Part shown: piece after piece, positions 44,947 to 53,755 of the stretch
Numbering within the stretch: position 1 is the stretch's first letter
How the letters are laid out: the number at the start of each line of letters is the position of its first letter
NCBI GenBank assembly: GCA_963728895.1
Contig: CAVSLM010000002.1
Span: 248,001 to 312,000, forward strand
Direction: 5' to 3'
From: CAVSLM01 sp963728895
GTDB lineage: Bacteria > Pseudomonadota > Gammaproteobacteria > JBBQDK01
Length of the DNA: 64,000 nt
The notes under the pieces: model-generated
What the model was told of the DNA's origin: nothing
Databases searched by the model: none
The model's input: only the letters and a program-made list of their open reading frames with translations
Position numbers and translations under genes: made by a program

Positions 44947-45036
44947 CGGGGAATGCGGATCAAGGCAGGATGAAGCGTAGGCGCGGTGGCAATGCGAAAA
45001 TGCAAGGGCGCATCATACCTGCGCCCCGACAGTAAA

Positions 45037-45062
45037 TGTAGGGTGGCGGGTCAACCCGCCGC
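45037..45062. repeat. Short repetitive palindrome (GGGTGGCGGGTCAACCCGCC type)
   Basis: GTAGGGTGGCGGGTCAACCCGCC resembles a repeat common in proteobacterial intergenic DNA. It lies between murJ and rpsT. Only one copy is seen in this window. Confidence 0.4.
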
Positions 45063-45194
45063 GCGCCGCGAGCACCCCGTGGGCGGGGCCATGCAACGCG
45101 GTATGCTCGGGCATCGTGGCAGCCGCGGACGCGTCGCCCGAGACGTCCCTCCACAAGTGCCAGATCAACCGCCGCGCGCTGCGAGCAGCCCGCG

Positions 45195-45223
45195 TTGACA
45201 AGGCGCCGCCCACCCGCCACAAT
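45195..45223 (+). promoter_or_regulatory. Likely sigma-70 promoter of rpsT
   Basis: A perfect TTGACA at 45195-45200 with a 17-base spacer to CACAAT (45218-45223), 42 bases before the rpsT start. Confidence 0.6.
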
Positions 45224-45264
45224 TACGCGCTTCGCAAAACCATCCACCCCGGAGCTCGTAGATA

Positions 45265-45531
45265 GTGGCCAACACCGCTCAAGCGAAAAAGCGCGCCCGC
45301 CAGGCAGAGAAGCATCGCCAGCTCAACGCCAGCCAGCGTTCCATGATGCGGAGTTCCGTCAAGAAGGTGTTGAAGGCGATTGCGAGCGGCGACAAGTCCC
45401 AGGCCCAGAGTGCCTACCAGGCCGCGGTACCGATGGTGGATCACATGGCCCGCAAAGGCCTCATCCACAAGAACAAGGCCGCCCGGCACAAGAGCCGCCT
45501 GAATCAGCGCATCCGCGCCATGCAGGGCTGA
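45265..45531 (+). CDS. rpsT: 30S ribosomal protein S20
   Basis: An 88-residue basic protein of the small ribosomal subunit. ANTAQAKKRARQAEKHRQLNASQRSMMRSSVKKVLKAI and HKNKAARHKSRLNQRIRAMQ are the S20 pattern. The start is GTG at 45265 (the protein begins VANTAQAKK, read as Met), with GGAG 13 bases upstream. Non-ATG starts are also used for S20 in E. coli, where they limit its synthesis. Confidence 0.96.
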   Translation: MANTAQAKKRARQAEKHRQLNASQRSMMRSSVKKVLKAIASGDKSQAQSAYQAAVPMVDHMARKGLIHKNKAARHKSRLNQRIRAMQG

Positions 45532-45642
45532 CGCGCGCGTCCTGTCGAATCGCAGCCGATTACGAACGAAGCCGGCGATTCCGCTGCGCTTCATCGAGGC
45601 TACCTGTTCTGCGGCGCAACGGCGCCGCGAGCTCCAGAAAAG

Positions 45643-45698
45643 ACGGCGGCCCTGCGGGCCGCCATCGCGCCGCCGGGAGCGACGCTCCTACGGGTGGG
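45643..45698. repeat. REP-like palindrome (GTAGGAGCGTCGCTCC type)
   Basis: GGCGGCCCTGCGGGCCGCC is an 8-bp stem with a 3-base loop, followed by GGGAGCGACGCTCC, itself a hairpin with flanking TAC. On the minus strand it reads GTAGGAGCGTCGCTCCCGG, the pattern of REP sequences in Pseudomonas and Xanthomonas relatives. It may also terminate rpsT. Confidence 0.6.
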
Positions 45699-45770
45699 TT
45701 GTTCGTCCTCGGTCAGGATCATGATGCGCTGCGGCCGTAGGTTGGTCCCGCCATCCTGAACGCCGGCACC

Positions 45771-45812
45771 GTGGGAGCGGGGCTGCGCACCGCGATCCTG
45801 CAGCGCGTCAGC
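45771..45812. repeat. Second REP-like sequence
   Basis: GTGGGAGCGGGGCTGCGCACCGCGATCC-type sequence, the common GTGGGAGCGG REP head followed by a loose hairpin. It is opposite in orientation to the REP at 45643, giving a paired arrangement. Confidence 0.5.
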
Positions 45813-45870
45813 GCCGCCGCCTTTCGATCTCGCATGAGCATCGGCCCTTCGGGACGTAACCGTGGCGCCC

Positions 45871-46995
45871 TCAGACCACCACCAGATTGTCGCGGTGGAT
45901 CAGTTCCGGCTCGTCCACGTAACCCAGCAATCCTTCGATCTGGTCGCTGGAATGGCGCATGATCTTGCGCGACTCCGCGGCGCTGTAATTCACCAGACCG
46001 CGTGCGACCTCGCGGCCCTCAGGATCGAAGCACACCACAATTTCGCCGCGCTTGAACTCGCCTTGCACCGCTGTCACGCCGACCGGCAGCAGGCTGCGTC
46101 CCGAATCCCGCAGCACCTTGGCCGCCCCGGCGTCCAGCACCAATGCTCCGCGCGCCTGGAGCTGCCCGGCAAGCCAACGCTTGCGCGCGGCGAGGATGCC
46201 ATGTCCAGGCAGGAGCAGCGTACCCAACTCCTCGCCCCGCGCGATCCGCTCCAGCACCCGCGGCTCGCGCCCCGAGCAGATGATGGTTGCGGTACCGGAG
46301 TGTGCCGCGCGTCCTGCCGCACGCACTTTGCTCAGCATGCCGCCGCGCCCCAACCGCCCGCTCCCGCCGCCGGCCATGGTCTCCAGCTGCGGGTCGCCGG
46401 CATGCGCCTCCGGGACCAGCCGTGCCTCGGGGTACACGCGCGGATCCCGGTCGAACATTCCCGCCTGATCAGTCAAAATCACCAGCAGCTCGGCCTCGAC
46501 CAGATTGGCCACCAGCGCGGCCAGCGTATCGTTGTCGCCGAAGCGGATCTCCTCGGTCGCCACCGTGTCATTCTCGTTGACCACGGGAATCACCCCGAGC
46601 CGCAACAGCGTGCGCAGCGTGCTGCGGGCATTGAGATAGCGCGGCCGGCTGGCCAGGTCGTCGTGGGTGAGCAGGATCTGCGCGGTGTGCATGCCAAAGC
46701 ACTGGAAGCGCGACTCATAATGCTGCACCAGGCCCATCTGCCCCACCGCGGCTGCGGCCTGCAGTTCGTGCAGAGCATGCGGCCGGCTCTTCCACCCCAA
46801 CCGCGTCATACCCTCGGCAACCGCACCCGAGGACACCAGTACCAGCTCCACCGCCTGCCCGCGCAGTGCCGCGATCTGTTCCACCCAGCCGCCGATCGCA
46901 TCGGTGTCCAGCCCACGCCCGTCGTTGGTCACCAGCGAACTGCCGATCTTCACCACCCAACGTCGTGACTTGCCGAGCTTCTCCCGGGTCGACAT
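45871..46995 (-). CDS. proB: Glutamate 5-kinase with PUA domain
   Basis: First enzyme of proline synthesis; phosphorylates glutamate. It has 374 residues. The kinase domain has VVKIGSSLVTNDG, VLVSSGAVAEGM, VIPVVNENDTVATEEIRFGDNDTLAALVA and ILTDQAGMFDRDPR, with GGMLSKVRAA for ATP. The C-terminal PUA domain (about 280-374: ALVLDAGAAKVLRDSGRSLLPVGVTAVQG) matches the longer E. coli-type form. It lies 22 bases after obgE and probably shares its transcript. Confidence 0.96.
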   Translation of the reverse strand: MSTREKLGKSRRWVVKIGSSLVTNDGRGLDTDAIGGWVEQIAALRGQAVELVLVSSGAVAEGMTRLGWKSRPHALHELQAAAAVGQMGLVQHYESRFQCFGMHTAQILLTHDDLASRPRYLNARSTLRTLLRLGVIPVVNENDTVATEEIRFGDNDTLAALVANLVEAELLVILTDQAGMFDRDPRVYPEARLVPEAHAGDPQLETMAGGGSGRLGRGGMLSKVRAAGRAAHSGTATIICSGREPRVLERIARGEELGTLLLPGHGILAARKRWLAGQLQARGALVLDAGAAKVLRDSGRSLLPVGVTAVQGEFKRGEIVVCFDPEGREVARGLVNYSAAESRKIMRHSSDQIEGLLGYVDEPELIHRDNLVVV

Positions 46996-47017
46996 AGGAT
47001 CCCATCATCCTCCAAGG

Positions 47018-48067
47018 CTATGGCGGCGCCTGGCCGTCATCCGCAACCTGTCGCTCGGCCGCATGCTCCAGGTGGCGCATGACGGCCTCGACCAGCGGCT
47101 GCGTGCCCTCCCCGGTCACCGCCGAGATGGCAAACAGGGGTGCCTTCCATTTCAGCCGCCGGGCGATGTCCCGGCAGCGCTCGTCCACCTGCCCCGCTGC
47201 CAGCAGGTCGACCTTGTTCAACACCAGCCACCGTTCGCGGCGCGCCAGCTCGACGCTGAAGCGCTCCAGTTCGCTCTCGATACGGTGCACGTCGGTGACC
47301 GGATCCGACGATCCTTCGGGCGGAGCGACATCCACCACATGCAGCAGCAAACGCGTGCGCTGAAGATGCTTCAGAAAGCGCACGCCGAGACCCGCCCCTT
47401 CCGATGCGCCCTCGATGAGCCCGGGTATGTCCGCAACCACGAAGCTGCGGGCATTGCCCGCGCGCACCACGCCCAAGTAAGGATGCAGCGTGGTGAAGGG
47501 ATAGTCTGCAACCTTGGGCCGCGCGGCCGAGATGGCCCGGATCAGCGTCGACTTGCCGGCATTGGGCAGGCCCAGCAGCCCCACGTCGGCCAATACCTTC
47601 AGCTCCAGACGCAGACGCCTGACCTCGCCCGGCGTTCCGGGAGTCGATTGGCGCGGCGCACGATTGGTGCTGCTCTTGAACCGCGTGTTGCCGATGCCGT
47701 GAAAACCGCCGCGCGCGACCATCAGCGCCTCGCCGGCAGCGACCAGATCGCCCAGCACCTCCTGGGTGTCGACGTCCACCACACTGGTGCCGACCGGCAC
47801 CTTGAGCCGCAGGTCGTGTGCGCTTCGCCCCGTGCAATTGCGCCCGGCGCCGTTCTGACCGCGCTCGGCGCGAAAGCGTCGCGTGTAGCGGTAGTCTGCC
47901 AGCGTATTGAGTCCGACATCCGCCACCAGATAGATGCTGCCGCCGTCCCCGCCGTCGCCGCCGTCCGGGCCGCCGCGGGGCGCATACATCTCGCGCCGAA
48001 AGCTCACGCATCCGTCGCCGCCGTCGCCCGCCTGGACTTCGATTTCGACCTCGTCGACGAATTTCAT
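47018..48067 (-). CDS. obgE: Obg/CgtA GTPase
   Basis: Essential ribosome-associated GTPase in 50S assembly and stress control. It has 349 residues. The glycine-rich Obg domain (MKFVDEVEIEVQAGDGGDGCVSFRREMYAPRGGPDGGDGGDGG) is followed by the G domain with GLPNAGKSTLI (G1), DYPFTTLHPYLGVV (G2), ADIPGLIEGASEGAGLG (G3) and NKVDLL (G4). The C-terminal extension is short. A terminator separates it from rpmA, so it likely has its own or read-through transcription. Confidence 0.97.
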   Translation of the reverse strand: MKFVDEVEIEVQAGDGGDGCVSFRREMYAPRGGPDGGDGGDGGSIYLVADVGLNTLADYRYTRRFRAERGQNGAGRNCTGRSAHDLRLKVPVGTSVVDVDTQEVLGDLVAAGEALMVARGGFHGIGNTRFKSSTNRAPRQSTPGTPGEVRRLRLELKVLADVGLLGLPNAGKSTLIRAISAARPKVADYPFTTLHPYLGVVRAGNARSFVVADIPGLIEGASEGAGLGVRFLKHLQRTRLLLHVVDVAPPEGSSDPVTDVHRIESELERFSVELARRERWLVLNKVDLLAAGQVDERCRDIARRLKWKAPLFAISAVTGEGTQPLVEAVMRHLEHAAERQVADDGQAPP

Positions 48068-48095
48068 GGCCGTGTGTGTGGGCGCGGTTCCCTAC

Positions 48096-48124
48096 GAAAA
48101 AGCCCCGTGCGAGGACGGGGCTTA
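48096..48124 (-). terminator. Rho-independent terminator after rplU-rpmA
   Basis: On the minus strand AAGCCCCGTCCTCGCACGGGGC forms a 7-8-bp GC stem and is followed by TTTTTCG. It lies 29 bases past the rpmA stop and ahead of obgE. Confidence 0.85.
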
Positions 48125-48152
48125 TCGTACGACCGGGAGGGCGGAGCTGCGC

Positions 48153-48410
48153 TCAGCCGGCCGCCACGCTGATGTACTTGCGGTTCTTGGGGCCCTTCTG
48201 CTCGAACACCACGCGGCCCTCGGCCTTGGCGTAGAGCGTGTGGTCCTTCCCGCAGCCGACGTTCACGCCCGGATGGAAACGCGTGCCGCGTTGCCGCACC
48301 AGGATGTTACCGGGCTGAACCTGCTCACCGCCGAAACGCTTCACGCCCAGCCGTTTGGATTCCGATTCGCGGCCGTTGCGGGTCGACCCGCCTGCCTTCT
48401 TGTGTGCCAT
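48153..48410 (-). CDS. rpmA: 50S ribosomal protein L27
   Basis: An 85-residue protein near the peptidyl-transferase centre. MAHKKAGGSTRNGRESESKRLGVKRFGGEQVQPGNILVRQRGTRFHPG is the L27 signature with the N-terminal tail that reaches the P site. It follows rplU by 28 bases, and the pair is expressed from the promoter at 48799-48827. A strong terminator lies after it. Confidence 0.97.
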   Translation of the reverse strand: MAHKKAGGSTRNGRESESKRLGVKRFGGEQVQPGNILVRQRGTRFHPGVNVGCGKDHTLYAKAEGRVVFEQKGPKNRKYISVAAG

Positions 48411-48438
48411 TGCTTTACCGCCTCACGCGTTTGTACGA

Positions 48439-48753
48439 TCAGCCGGCACTGATGCCGGTGATTTCGAGATCCGTATAGTATTGGCGGTGACCCATCTGCT
48501 TGCGATGGTGCTTGCGACGCCGGAACTTTACGATGCGGATCTTCTCGCCGCGCCCGTGCGCCTTGACCGTGGCGGTCACGCTGGCACCCGCAACGTAAGG
48601 CGTGCCCACCTTGACGTTGTCCCCGTCCGAGACCAGCAGCAGATTGTCGAGGTCGACGGTTGCGCCGATTTCAGCAGGCAGCTTCTCCACTCTCACCACG
48701 TCGCCCTGCGCGACCCGATACTGCTTGCCTCCAGTTACGATTACGGCGTACAT
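48439..48753 (-). CDS. rplU: 50S ribosomal protein L21
   Basis: A 104-residue 23S rRNA-binding protein. MYAVIVTGGKQYRVAQGDVVRVEKLPAEIGATVDLD and VKAHGRGEKIRIVKFRRRKHHRKQMGHRQYYTDLEITGI match L21 closely. It heads the rplU-rpmA operon and has a clear sigma-70 promoter upstream. Confidence 0.97.
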   Translation of the reverse strand: MYAVIVTGGKQYRVAQGDVVRVEKLPAEIGATVDLDNLLLVSDGDNVKVGTPYVAGASVTATVKAHGRGEKIRIVKFRRRKHHRKQMGHRQYYTDLEITGISAG

Positions 48754-48798
48754 TGCTGATTCTCCGACCCGAACCCGGCGGCCCGCTAAAGGGCGGTA

Positions 48799-48827
48799 AT
48801 TCTAGCGGCTGGCGGACTTGAGGTCAA
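48799..48827 (-). promoter_or_regulatory. Sigma-70 promoter of rplU-rpmA
   Basis: On the minus strand TTGACC (48822-48827) and TAGAAT (48799-48804) are separated by exactly 17 bases, about 45 bases before the rplU start. Strong match, five of six at each box. Confidence 0.75.
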
Positions 48828-48946
48828 CGCAGGTGACCTTCCGGCGCGGCTGCAGCGAACACGTTACGAGTTAGACTTATGGGACCCTCTTCGCGCAACG
48901 ACCGGCGTTAAGTGCCGGCCTGGACTGATCAGCGCCCTTCGTAACC

Positions 48947-49951
48947 ATGCACAGCGCAGCGCCCCAGAATCGCAGCCCGGCCGCAGAGATCGAGCGCATC
49001 CGCACGTTGATCGCCGACGACCTGCAGGCGGTGGATACCCTGATCCATCGGCGACTGCATTCCGAAGTGGTACTCATCAACCAGCTCGGGCATTACATCG
49101 TCAACAGCGGCGGCAAACGCCTGCGTCCGATCCTCACGCTGCTCGCCGCACGCGCCTGCGGCTACGCCGGCGATCGCCATATCGCGCTGGCGGCCGTCAT
49201 CGAATTCATCCACACGGCGACGCTGTTGCACGATGACGTCGTGGACGCGTCCGACCTGCGCCGTGGCCGCGAGACTGCCAACGCCATCTGGGGTGATGAG
49301 GCGAGCGTGCTGGTCGGCGATTTCCTCTACTCGCGCGCCTTCGAGATGATGGTGGACATCGGCAGCATGCGCGTCATGGAGATCATGGCACGCACCACCA
49401 ACACGATTGCCGAAGGCGAAGTGATGCAGCTGCTCAACTGCCGCGACGCCGGCACCACCGAGGAACGCTACCTGGAAGTGATCCGCTGCAAGACCGCCAA
49501 GCTGTTCGAGGCCTCCGCGCAGCTCGGCGCGGTGCTCGGCGCGCGTCCCTCCGCCGAGGAACGCAGGCTCGCGCAGTACGGCATGCGCCTTGGAACCGCC
49601 TTTCAGCTGATCGACGATGTGCTCGACTACAGTGCCTCGCCCGCGGAGACGGGCAAGAATCTCGGCGACGATCTCGCCGAAGGCAAGCCCACCCTCCCTC
49701 TCATCGTAGCCATGCGCAACGGGACACACGAACAGGCCGCGGTGATTCGCAGCGCCATCGAAAGCGGCGGCCGCGACCACATCGCGTGGATCACCCAGAC
49801 CGTTGAAGCCACCGGCGCCATCGCGTACACTGCAGCGCTCGCCCGGCAGGAAGCCCAGAGAGCCATGGAAGCGCTCGCCGACCTGCCGGCGTCGCCATAC
49901 CGGGACGCCCTGTATGGCTTGGCGGAGTTCTCCGTCAACCGCACGTTCTGA
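48947..49951 (+). CDS. ispB: Polyprenyl (octaprenyl) diphosphate synthase
   Basis: Builds the long isoprenoid side chain of ubiquinone. It has 334 residues. The two Asp-rich motifs are LLHDDVVDASDLRRG and FQLIDDVLDYSASPAETGKNLGDDLAEGKPTLPLI, and SGGKRLRPILTLLAARA lies upstream as in trans-prenyltransferases. It is divergent from rplU-rpmA, the conserved arrangement in E. coli and Pseudomonas. Chain length cannot be fixed from sequence alone. Confidence 0.95.
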   Translation: MHSAAPQNRSPAAEIERIRTLIADDLQAVDTLIHRRLHSEVVLINQLGHYIVNSGGKRLRPILTLLAARACGYAGDRHIALAAVIEFIHTATLLHDDVVDASDLRRGRETANAIWGDEASVLVGDFLYSRAFEMMVDIGSMRVMEIMARTTNTIAEGEVMQLLNCRDAGTTEERYLEVIRCKTAKLFEASAQLGAVLGARPSAEERRLAQYGMRLGTAFQLIDDVLDYSASPAETGKNLGDDLAEGKPTLPLIVAMRNGTHEQAAVIRSAIESGGRDHIAWITQTVEATGAIAYTAALARQEAQRAMEALADLPASPYRDALYGLAEFSVNRTF

Positions 49952-49953
49952 AT

Positions 49954-50030
49954 CGGGGTGTAGCTCAGCCTGGTAGAGCACTGCCTTCGGGAGGCAGGGG
50001 CCGGAGGTTCAAATCCTCTCACCCCGACCA
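49954..50030 (+). tRNA. tRNA-Pro (CGG)
   Basis: 77 bases form a cloverleaf. The acceptor stem is CGGGGTG with CACCCCG, the D-arm is GCTCAGCCTGGTAGAGC, and the anticodon stem CTGCC/GGCAG encloses loop TTCGGGA, giving anticodon CGG. The T-arm carries GGAGG-TTCAAAT-CCTCT, and CCA is encoded. Its last 16 bases start the first copy of a tandem repeat. Confidence 0.96.
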
Positions 50031-50248
50031 GCCCCATGTCGGGGTGTTCGGATTCCCGGCCCGGCGCAAAACGCGCGCCGTGCGCTCGGCGGGACGAGCT
50101 CACATCAAGTGAGCTCGTCTCTCTGCGCCTCGCCCTCTCACCCCGACCAGCCCCATGTCGGGGTGTTCGGATTCCCGGCCCGGCGCAAAACGCGCGCCGT
50201 GCGCTCGGCGGGACGAGCTCACATCAAGTGAGCTCGTCTCTCTGCGCC
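50015..50248 (+). repeat. Tandem duplication (119-bp period) of the tRNA-Pro tail and a hairpin
   Basis: 115 bases at 50015-50129 recur without a mismatch at 50134-50248. The unit begins with the last 16 bases of tRNA-Pro (CCTCTCACCCCGACCA). It ends with a perfect 11-bp hairpin, GACGAGCTCAC-ATCAA-GTGAGCTCGTC, followed by TCTCTG. The hairpin may terminate the tRNA transcript. Identity suggests a recent duplication. Confidence 0.9.
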
Positions 50249-50899
50249 CCGGCCAAATCCCACGTAAACGCCGGGCGGCCACCTGCTGGCACGCGACCGT
50301 ATGAAAAGCTATTCGCCGGAAACCGCCCGCACTATCGTTGATGCTGGATCGCCCGTTTGGACCAGGATTCGGCTGCGCGTCCGAGTGAACAAGCATCTTT
50401 CAGCAAGGTAAGGCACGGTCGACGCCCCTCCCGGGAAGCCGACAATACCGCCGGCTATCTCCATGCGGTCGCGGAGCTGGAGCGCCAAGGGCTCATGCGA
50501 ATTCGCGCCGAATCCGAGCGTGACACCGCCGTCAAGCCAATGCCGCGACTGAAGTCAAGCGACGGCAGAACGAAGTGCGAGACGACGCGCAGCGGGCTGA
50601 GCGGCGGCAGCGCCGCCTTCTGGGAGCACTGGGGGCGCCCCCTGATCATCGCAGCTTTCGGTGGCGTGGTGGGGAGGGGCGGCCAGCGCCTTGGCCATGT
50701 GCAGCGGGCCGCCATAGCGCCGTGGTACTGAAAGCATGGCCATGCGCTTGAATGTTTGGCAGCGACTTTGGGTGCTCTGCGCGAATTGTCGAGAAGCACG
50801 GGCGCTCGCCGTGTCTTCGCCCTCGAAAGTAGCCAGAGCGGATGGAAAATGCTACAAGTCGCGGGTGCCCACACGCTCGATCCTGCACACGCGCCGCTG
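50249..50899. other. Intergenic stretch with no convincing gene
   Basis: About 650 bases after the tandem repeat. Open frames of 60-160 residues exist on both strands but have no ribosome-binding site or recognisable domain. Short segments such as NVWQRLWVL look like remnants of a decayed gene. Confidence 0.4.
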
Positions 50900-52468
50900 A
50901 TGACCTCGACCACACGCCTGCTCATGATCGGGCTCGATTCCGCCGACCGGGGACTGATCGACCGCTGGATGCGGGAGGGTCATCTGCCGGTACTGGCCGG
51001 GCTGCGCGCGCGGGGCAGTTTCGGTGAGCTCGACGGTCCACCGGCCATGGGCGACGATGCAGCCTGGGCGACCTTCTACACCGGCGTCTCTCCGGCGCGT
51101 CACGGGCGCTACAGCTATTGCCAGGTGTTCCCCGGCGACTACGGGGTGGCGAGGTTTCGCGAAGAACATCTCCGTGCACAGCCGTTCTGGGTACGTCTGG
51201 GGCGGCAGGGATATCGGCTGGCCGTCGTCGATGTGCCGAAGTGCCCGGTGCTGGCCGATTGGAACGGAATCCAACTGGCCGACTGGCTGGTGCATGGGCG
51301 CGACCAGTGTACACGCAGCTGGCCGCCGGAGCTCGCGCCTGCGGTGCTCGGCCGGTATGGCAACGATCATACGGACGACAATCGCGGCGGCGGATTCCTC
51401 TGCCACTTCGAAGCGCTGAACGACGTCGATCTCGAGCAGCTCATCGAGCACTCGCTGGACAGCGTCGAACGCAAGTTGTCGCTTGCCCTGGACTGGCTGC
51501 AGGACGGCGAATGGGATCTGTTCCTCACGGTGTTCAAGGAGAGTCACTGCATCGGCCACCAGGGATGGCGAGTGCTGGACCAGCACCACCCCGAGTACGA
51601 TGCCGGCCTTGCCGCGCGCTGGGATCAGCCGGTGCGCCGCGTGTACCAGGCGCTGGACTGTGCCGTGGGTCGGCTGATCGAGGCTGCCGGTGCCGAAGCC
51701 GACGTGATGGTGTTCTCCGATCTCGGCATGGCGGCGAACCACAGCGGCAACCACCTGCTCGATCGGGTATTGCTGCGCGTGGATCGCCATGCCTGGCTGG
51801 AGCGCTGGCTGCTGTTCTCGGCAGCGGCGGTGCCGCACCTGCCGTACCCGATCGCGGCGCGGATGCGACGTTTCAAACGGAATCTGCAGGGACTGCGCCG
51901 GGCATTCCAGGTGCCGCACAACGAAATGAGTGGTGCGATCCGGCTGAATATCCGCGGCCGCGAACGCTATGGACGGGTGAATGCAGGCAGGGACGCCGAG
52001 CAGCTATGCGAACAATTGACAGCGGCCTTGCTGGAGCTGGTGAACCCGGATACCGGAGCGGCGCTGGTGAAAACGGTGCATCGCTCGCGGCAGCTGTTTT
52101 CGGGCGAACAGCAGGACGCCTTGCCCGATCTGTTGGTCGAGTGGGCGAACGATGGACCGGTCACCGCCGCCGCCTCACCGGCCATCGGCGTCGTGCGGGT
52201 GCCGGTACCGCATTACCGCCCCGGCAATCACGTGGCCGGAGGCTTCTACTTCTCCGCCGGTCCGCATCTCGCCGCCGCGGCCGAACCCGTCCACGGCGAT
52301 CTCACCGACCTGGCGCCCACGGCTGCCGCGCTGCTCGGAGCCTCACTCGATCAGGTCGACGGATTCCCCCTGCCCATACTGCGTTCCCGGTCCGGAGATC
52401 TCACCAGCATCCCGGGAGCTGGCGCGATTCGCAGCGGTGCCAGGCCGGAGCGCAAGGCGTATCCGTAG
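50900..52468 (+). CDS. Alkaline phosphatase-superfamily (nucleotide pyrophosphatase/phosphodiesterase-like) protein
   Basis: A 522-residue protein. LLMIGLDSADRGLIDRWMREGHLPVLAGLRARGSFGELDGPPAMGDDAAWATFYTGVSPARHGRYSY is the N-terminal metal and nucleophile region of type I phosphodiesterases; a Thr/Ser in this block would be the nucleophile. Later metal ligands appear in FKESHCIGHQGW and MVFSDLGMAANHSGNHLLDRVLLR, then DLTDLAPTAAALLG. No signal peptide is visible, so it may act in the cytoplasm. The last 26 or so codons lie inside a dispersed repeat (52391 on), so the original C-terminus was probably replaced. Substrate unknown. Confidence 0.78.
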   Translation: MTSTTRLLMIGLDSADRGLIDRWMREGHLPVLAGLRARGSFGELDGPPAMGDDAAWATFYTGVSPARHGRYSYCQVFPGDYGVARFREEHLRAQPFWVRLGRQGYRLAVVDVPKCPVLADWNGIQLADWLVHGRDQCTRSWPPELAPAVLGRYGNDHTDDNRGGGFLCHFEALNDVDLEQLIEHSLDSVERKLSLALDWLQDGEWDLFLTVFKESHCIGHQGWRVLDQHHPEYDAGLAARWDQPVRRVYQALDCAVGRLIEAAGAEADVMVFSDLGMAANHSGNHLLDRVLLRVDRHAWLERWLLFSAAAVPHLPYPIAARMRRFKRNLQGLRRAFQVPHNEMSGAIRLNIRGRERYGRVNAGRDAEQLCEQLTAALLELVNPDTGAALVKTVHRSRQLFSGEQQDALPDLLVEWANDGPVTAAASPAIGVVRVPVPHYRPGNHVAGGFYFSAGPHLAAAAEPVHGDLTDLAPTAAALLGASLDQVDGFPLPILRSRSGDLTSIPGAGAIRSGARPERKAYP

Positions 52469-52528
52469 CTACCCTTGAGTGAAGACCCAGTCAGGGCGAG
52501 TGGGAAACCGCCGGAACCGGGGTAGGCC
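52391..52528 (+). repeat. About 140-bp dispersed repeat, copy A (contains REP-like copy 4)
   Basis: The reverse complement of this segment matches 55411-55553 over its whole length at roughly three-quarters identity by eye. The best-kept blocks are GGTTCCGGCGGTTTCCC and GCCAGCTCCCGGGATGC. It begins with TCCGGAGATCTCACC, the shared box. It covers the end of the phosphodiesterase-like gene. Confidence 0.75.
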
Positions 52529-52827
52529 GACCGCGCTGGAAGCAACACAGAAAGGCCGGCTGCATGTAACGACGTGGTAGGCATGGTTCCTGTACTGTTC
52601 GCTCCACGCGATCGAGCGCGCGCAGACCATACTCAGCGCGGCGCTTGTCAAGGCGACAATTGGATCGGTCAGGGTGTGGGCTCATGATCCCGATCGATCC
52701 AGTTTTCCGGGCGTGGTAACAGGGACCACAATCGGCGCGTTACCGCCTGAGGAAGGATTACGACATGGGCTCGATGACCCGCCTTGCCGCAATCATCGCC
52801 GCCGTCTTCCCGCGTCCCACACCATGG
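52469..52827. other. Intergenic stretch between convergent genes
   Basis: About 360 bases. The first 60 belong to the dispersed repeat. No gene, terminator or other element can be supported in the rest. Confidence 0.4.
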
Positions 52828-53562
52828 TCAGTCCGCACTACTCGCGCAGCACTTCTTGTACTTCCTGCCGCTGCCGCACGGGCAGGGTTCGTTGCGGCCG
52901 ATTTTGGTACTGCGTACCGGTTGCTGCGATTCGTACCGATATTCGAGCAGCGCCCGGTGGATGCTGCGACCCAGATGGGCATATCTCTTCATTGCCTCCG
53001 GAAATACGTCGGCCATCTTCTGCGCCATTTCTTCGAGCGTCATTTCCCCGGGCTTGAACCCCTTGCAATATCCGTCTGCTACTTTGCGACTGGAGAAAAA
53101 ACCGAGCACCGCCAGGCAGACGACCAACTCTTCAGCCAGGACGTCGGGCGCGCACAAGCTCCAAAGGTCTTCAAGGTATCCGTGCCCCTCGACAAAGCCG
53201 CGGGCCCATTCGCCCACAGACGCGTCCGGGTCCAGGTTTGCGATCCCGTTGTCGTCGAGCGCACATCCGGGCGGCAATTCCGGGCAGCCCTCCACGACCC
53301 CGCGGTTGATGTGGTTGTAGAGCGCCATCACCGCTGAAAGCACTTCCTGCGCCACTTCCGTGCTTTCGTAGCCGGGATCCTTTCCATCGAAGATCAGCGG
53401 TATCCACTCGGACGGCATCACCATCTCCGGTGAGCAGGAGATGACGAAAAGAAACCCGGCCAGCTCGAGGTAGCGCAACGTTCCCTCGGGGCGCTCTGCA
53501 GCGCAGAGGAAACTGCGCAGGCGATCGGCCTGCACGTCCGTGAATTCGCGTACGAAGCTCAT
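52828..53562 (-). CDS. YecA/UPF0149-like protein with C-terminal SEC-C zinc motif
   Basis: A 244-residue soluble protein. The helical body (RLRSFLCAAERPEGTLRYLELAGFLFVISCSPEMVMPSEWIPLIFDG ... WARGFVEGHGYLEDLW) follows the UPF0149/YecA pattern. The end GRNEPCPCGSGRKYKKCC is the SEC-C zinc-binding motif found at the SecA C-terminus. YecA binds ribosomes or SecA partners in E. coli; the role here is inferred only from the motif. The start at 53562 was chosen at MSFVREF. It is followed by the convergent phosphodiesterase-like gene. Confidence 0.85.
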   Translation of the reverse strand: MSFVREFTDVQADRLRSFLCAAERPEGTLRYLELAGFLFVISCSPEMVMPSEWIPLIFDGKDPGYESTEVAQEVLSAVMALYNHINRGVVEGCPELPPGCALDDNGIANLDPDASVGEWARGFVEGHGYLEDLWSLCAPDVLAEELVVCLAVLGFFSSRKVADGYCKGFKPGEMTLEEMAQKMADVFPEAMKRYAHLGRSIHRALLEYRYESQQPVRSTKIGRNEPCPCGSGRKYKKCCASSAD

Positions 53563-53755
53563 CGTTGACACCGCCGTTCCGCGCCCGATCGCAGTGCGCA
53601 ATCGTCCGACGTTCTTCGCAGGCAGTCCATGATCATGGGGCCAGATCCTCACGTTCGTCCGACCCGGAATCCTGCGACAGGCAAGCGGCGCGATCAACCT
53701 TCCGCCACAATCCATTTGGCAGCGCTGCCGGACTTCGGTGGCTGCGGATGCTGCT

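Larger units (their letters stand above)
44947..45264. other. Divergent intergenic region murJ/rpsT
   Basis: About 320 bases. It holds the short repeat at 45037 and the rpsT promoter at 45195-45223. No promoter for the minus-strand murJ operon could be fixed. Confidence 0.5.
45532..45870. other. Intergenic region with REP-like palindromes
   Basis: About 340 bases between convergent rpsT and proB. It contains the two repeats listed at 45643 and 45771 and no gene. Confidence 0.5.

Noticed and set aside
50015..50248. CRISPR array or second tRNA-Pro from the repeated tail
   Set aside because: There are only two units of 119 bases with no spacers, and the second unit has only the last 16 bases of the tRNA.
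50357..50731. Possible small gene after the tandem repeat
   Set aside because: No ribosome-binding site, no recognisable domain, and coding signs differ between frames; listed as a gene-free stretch.
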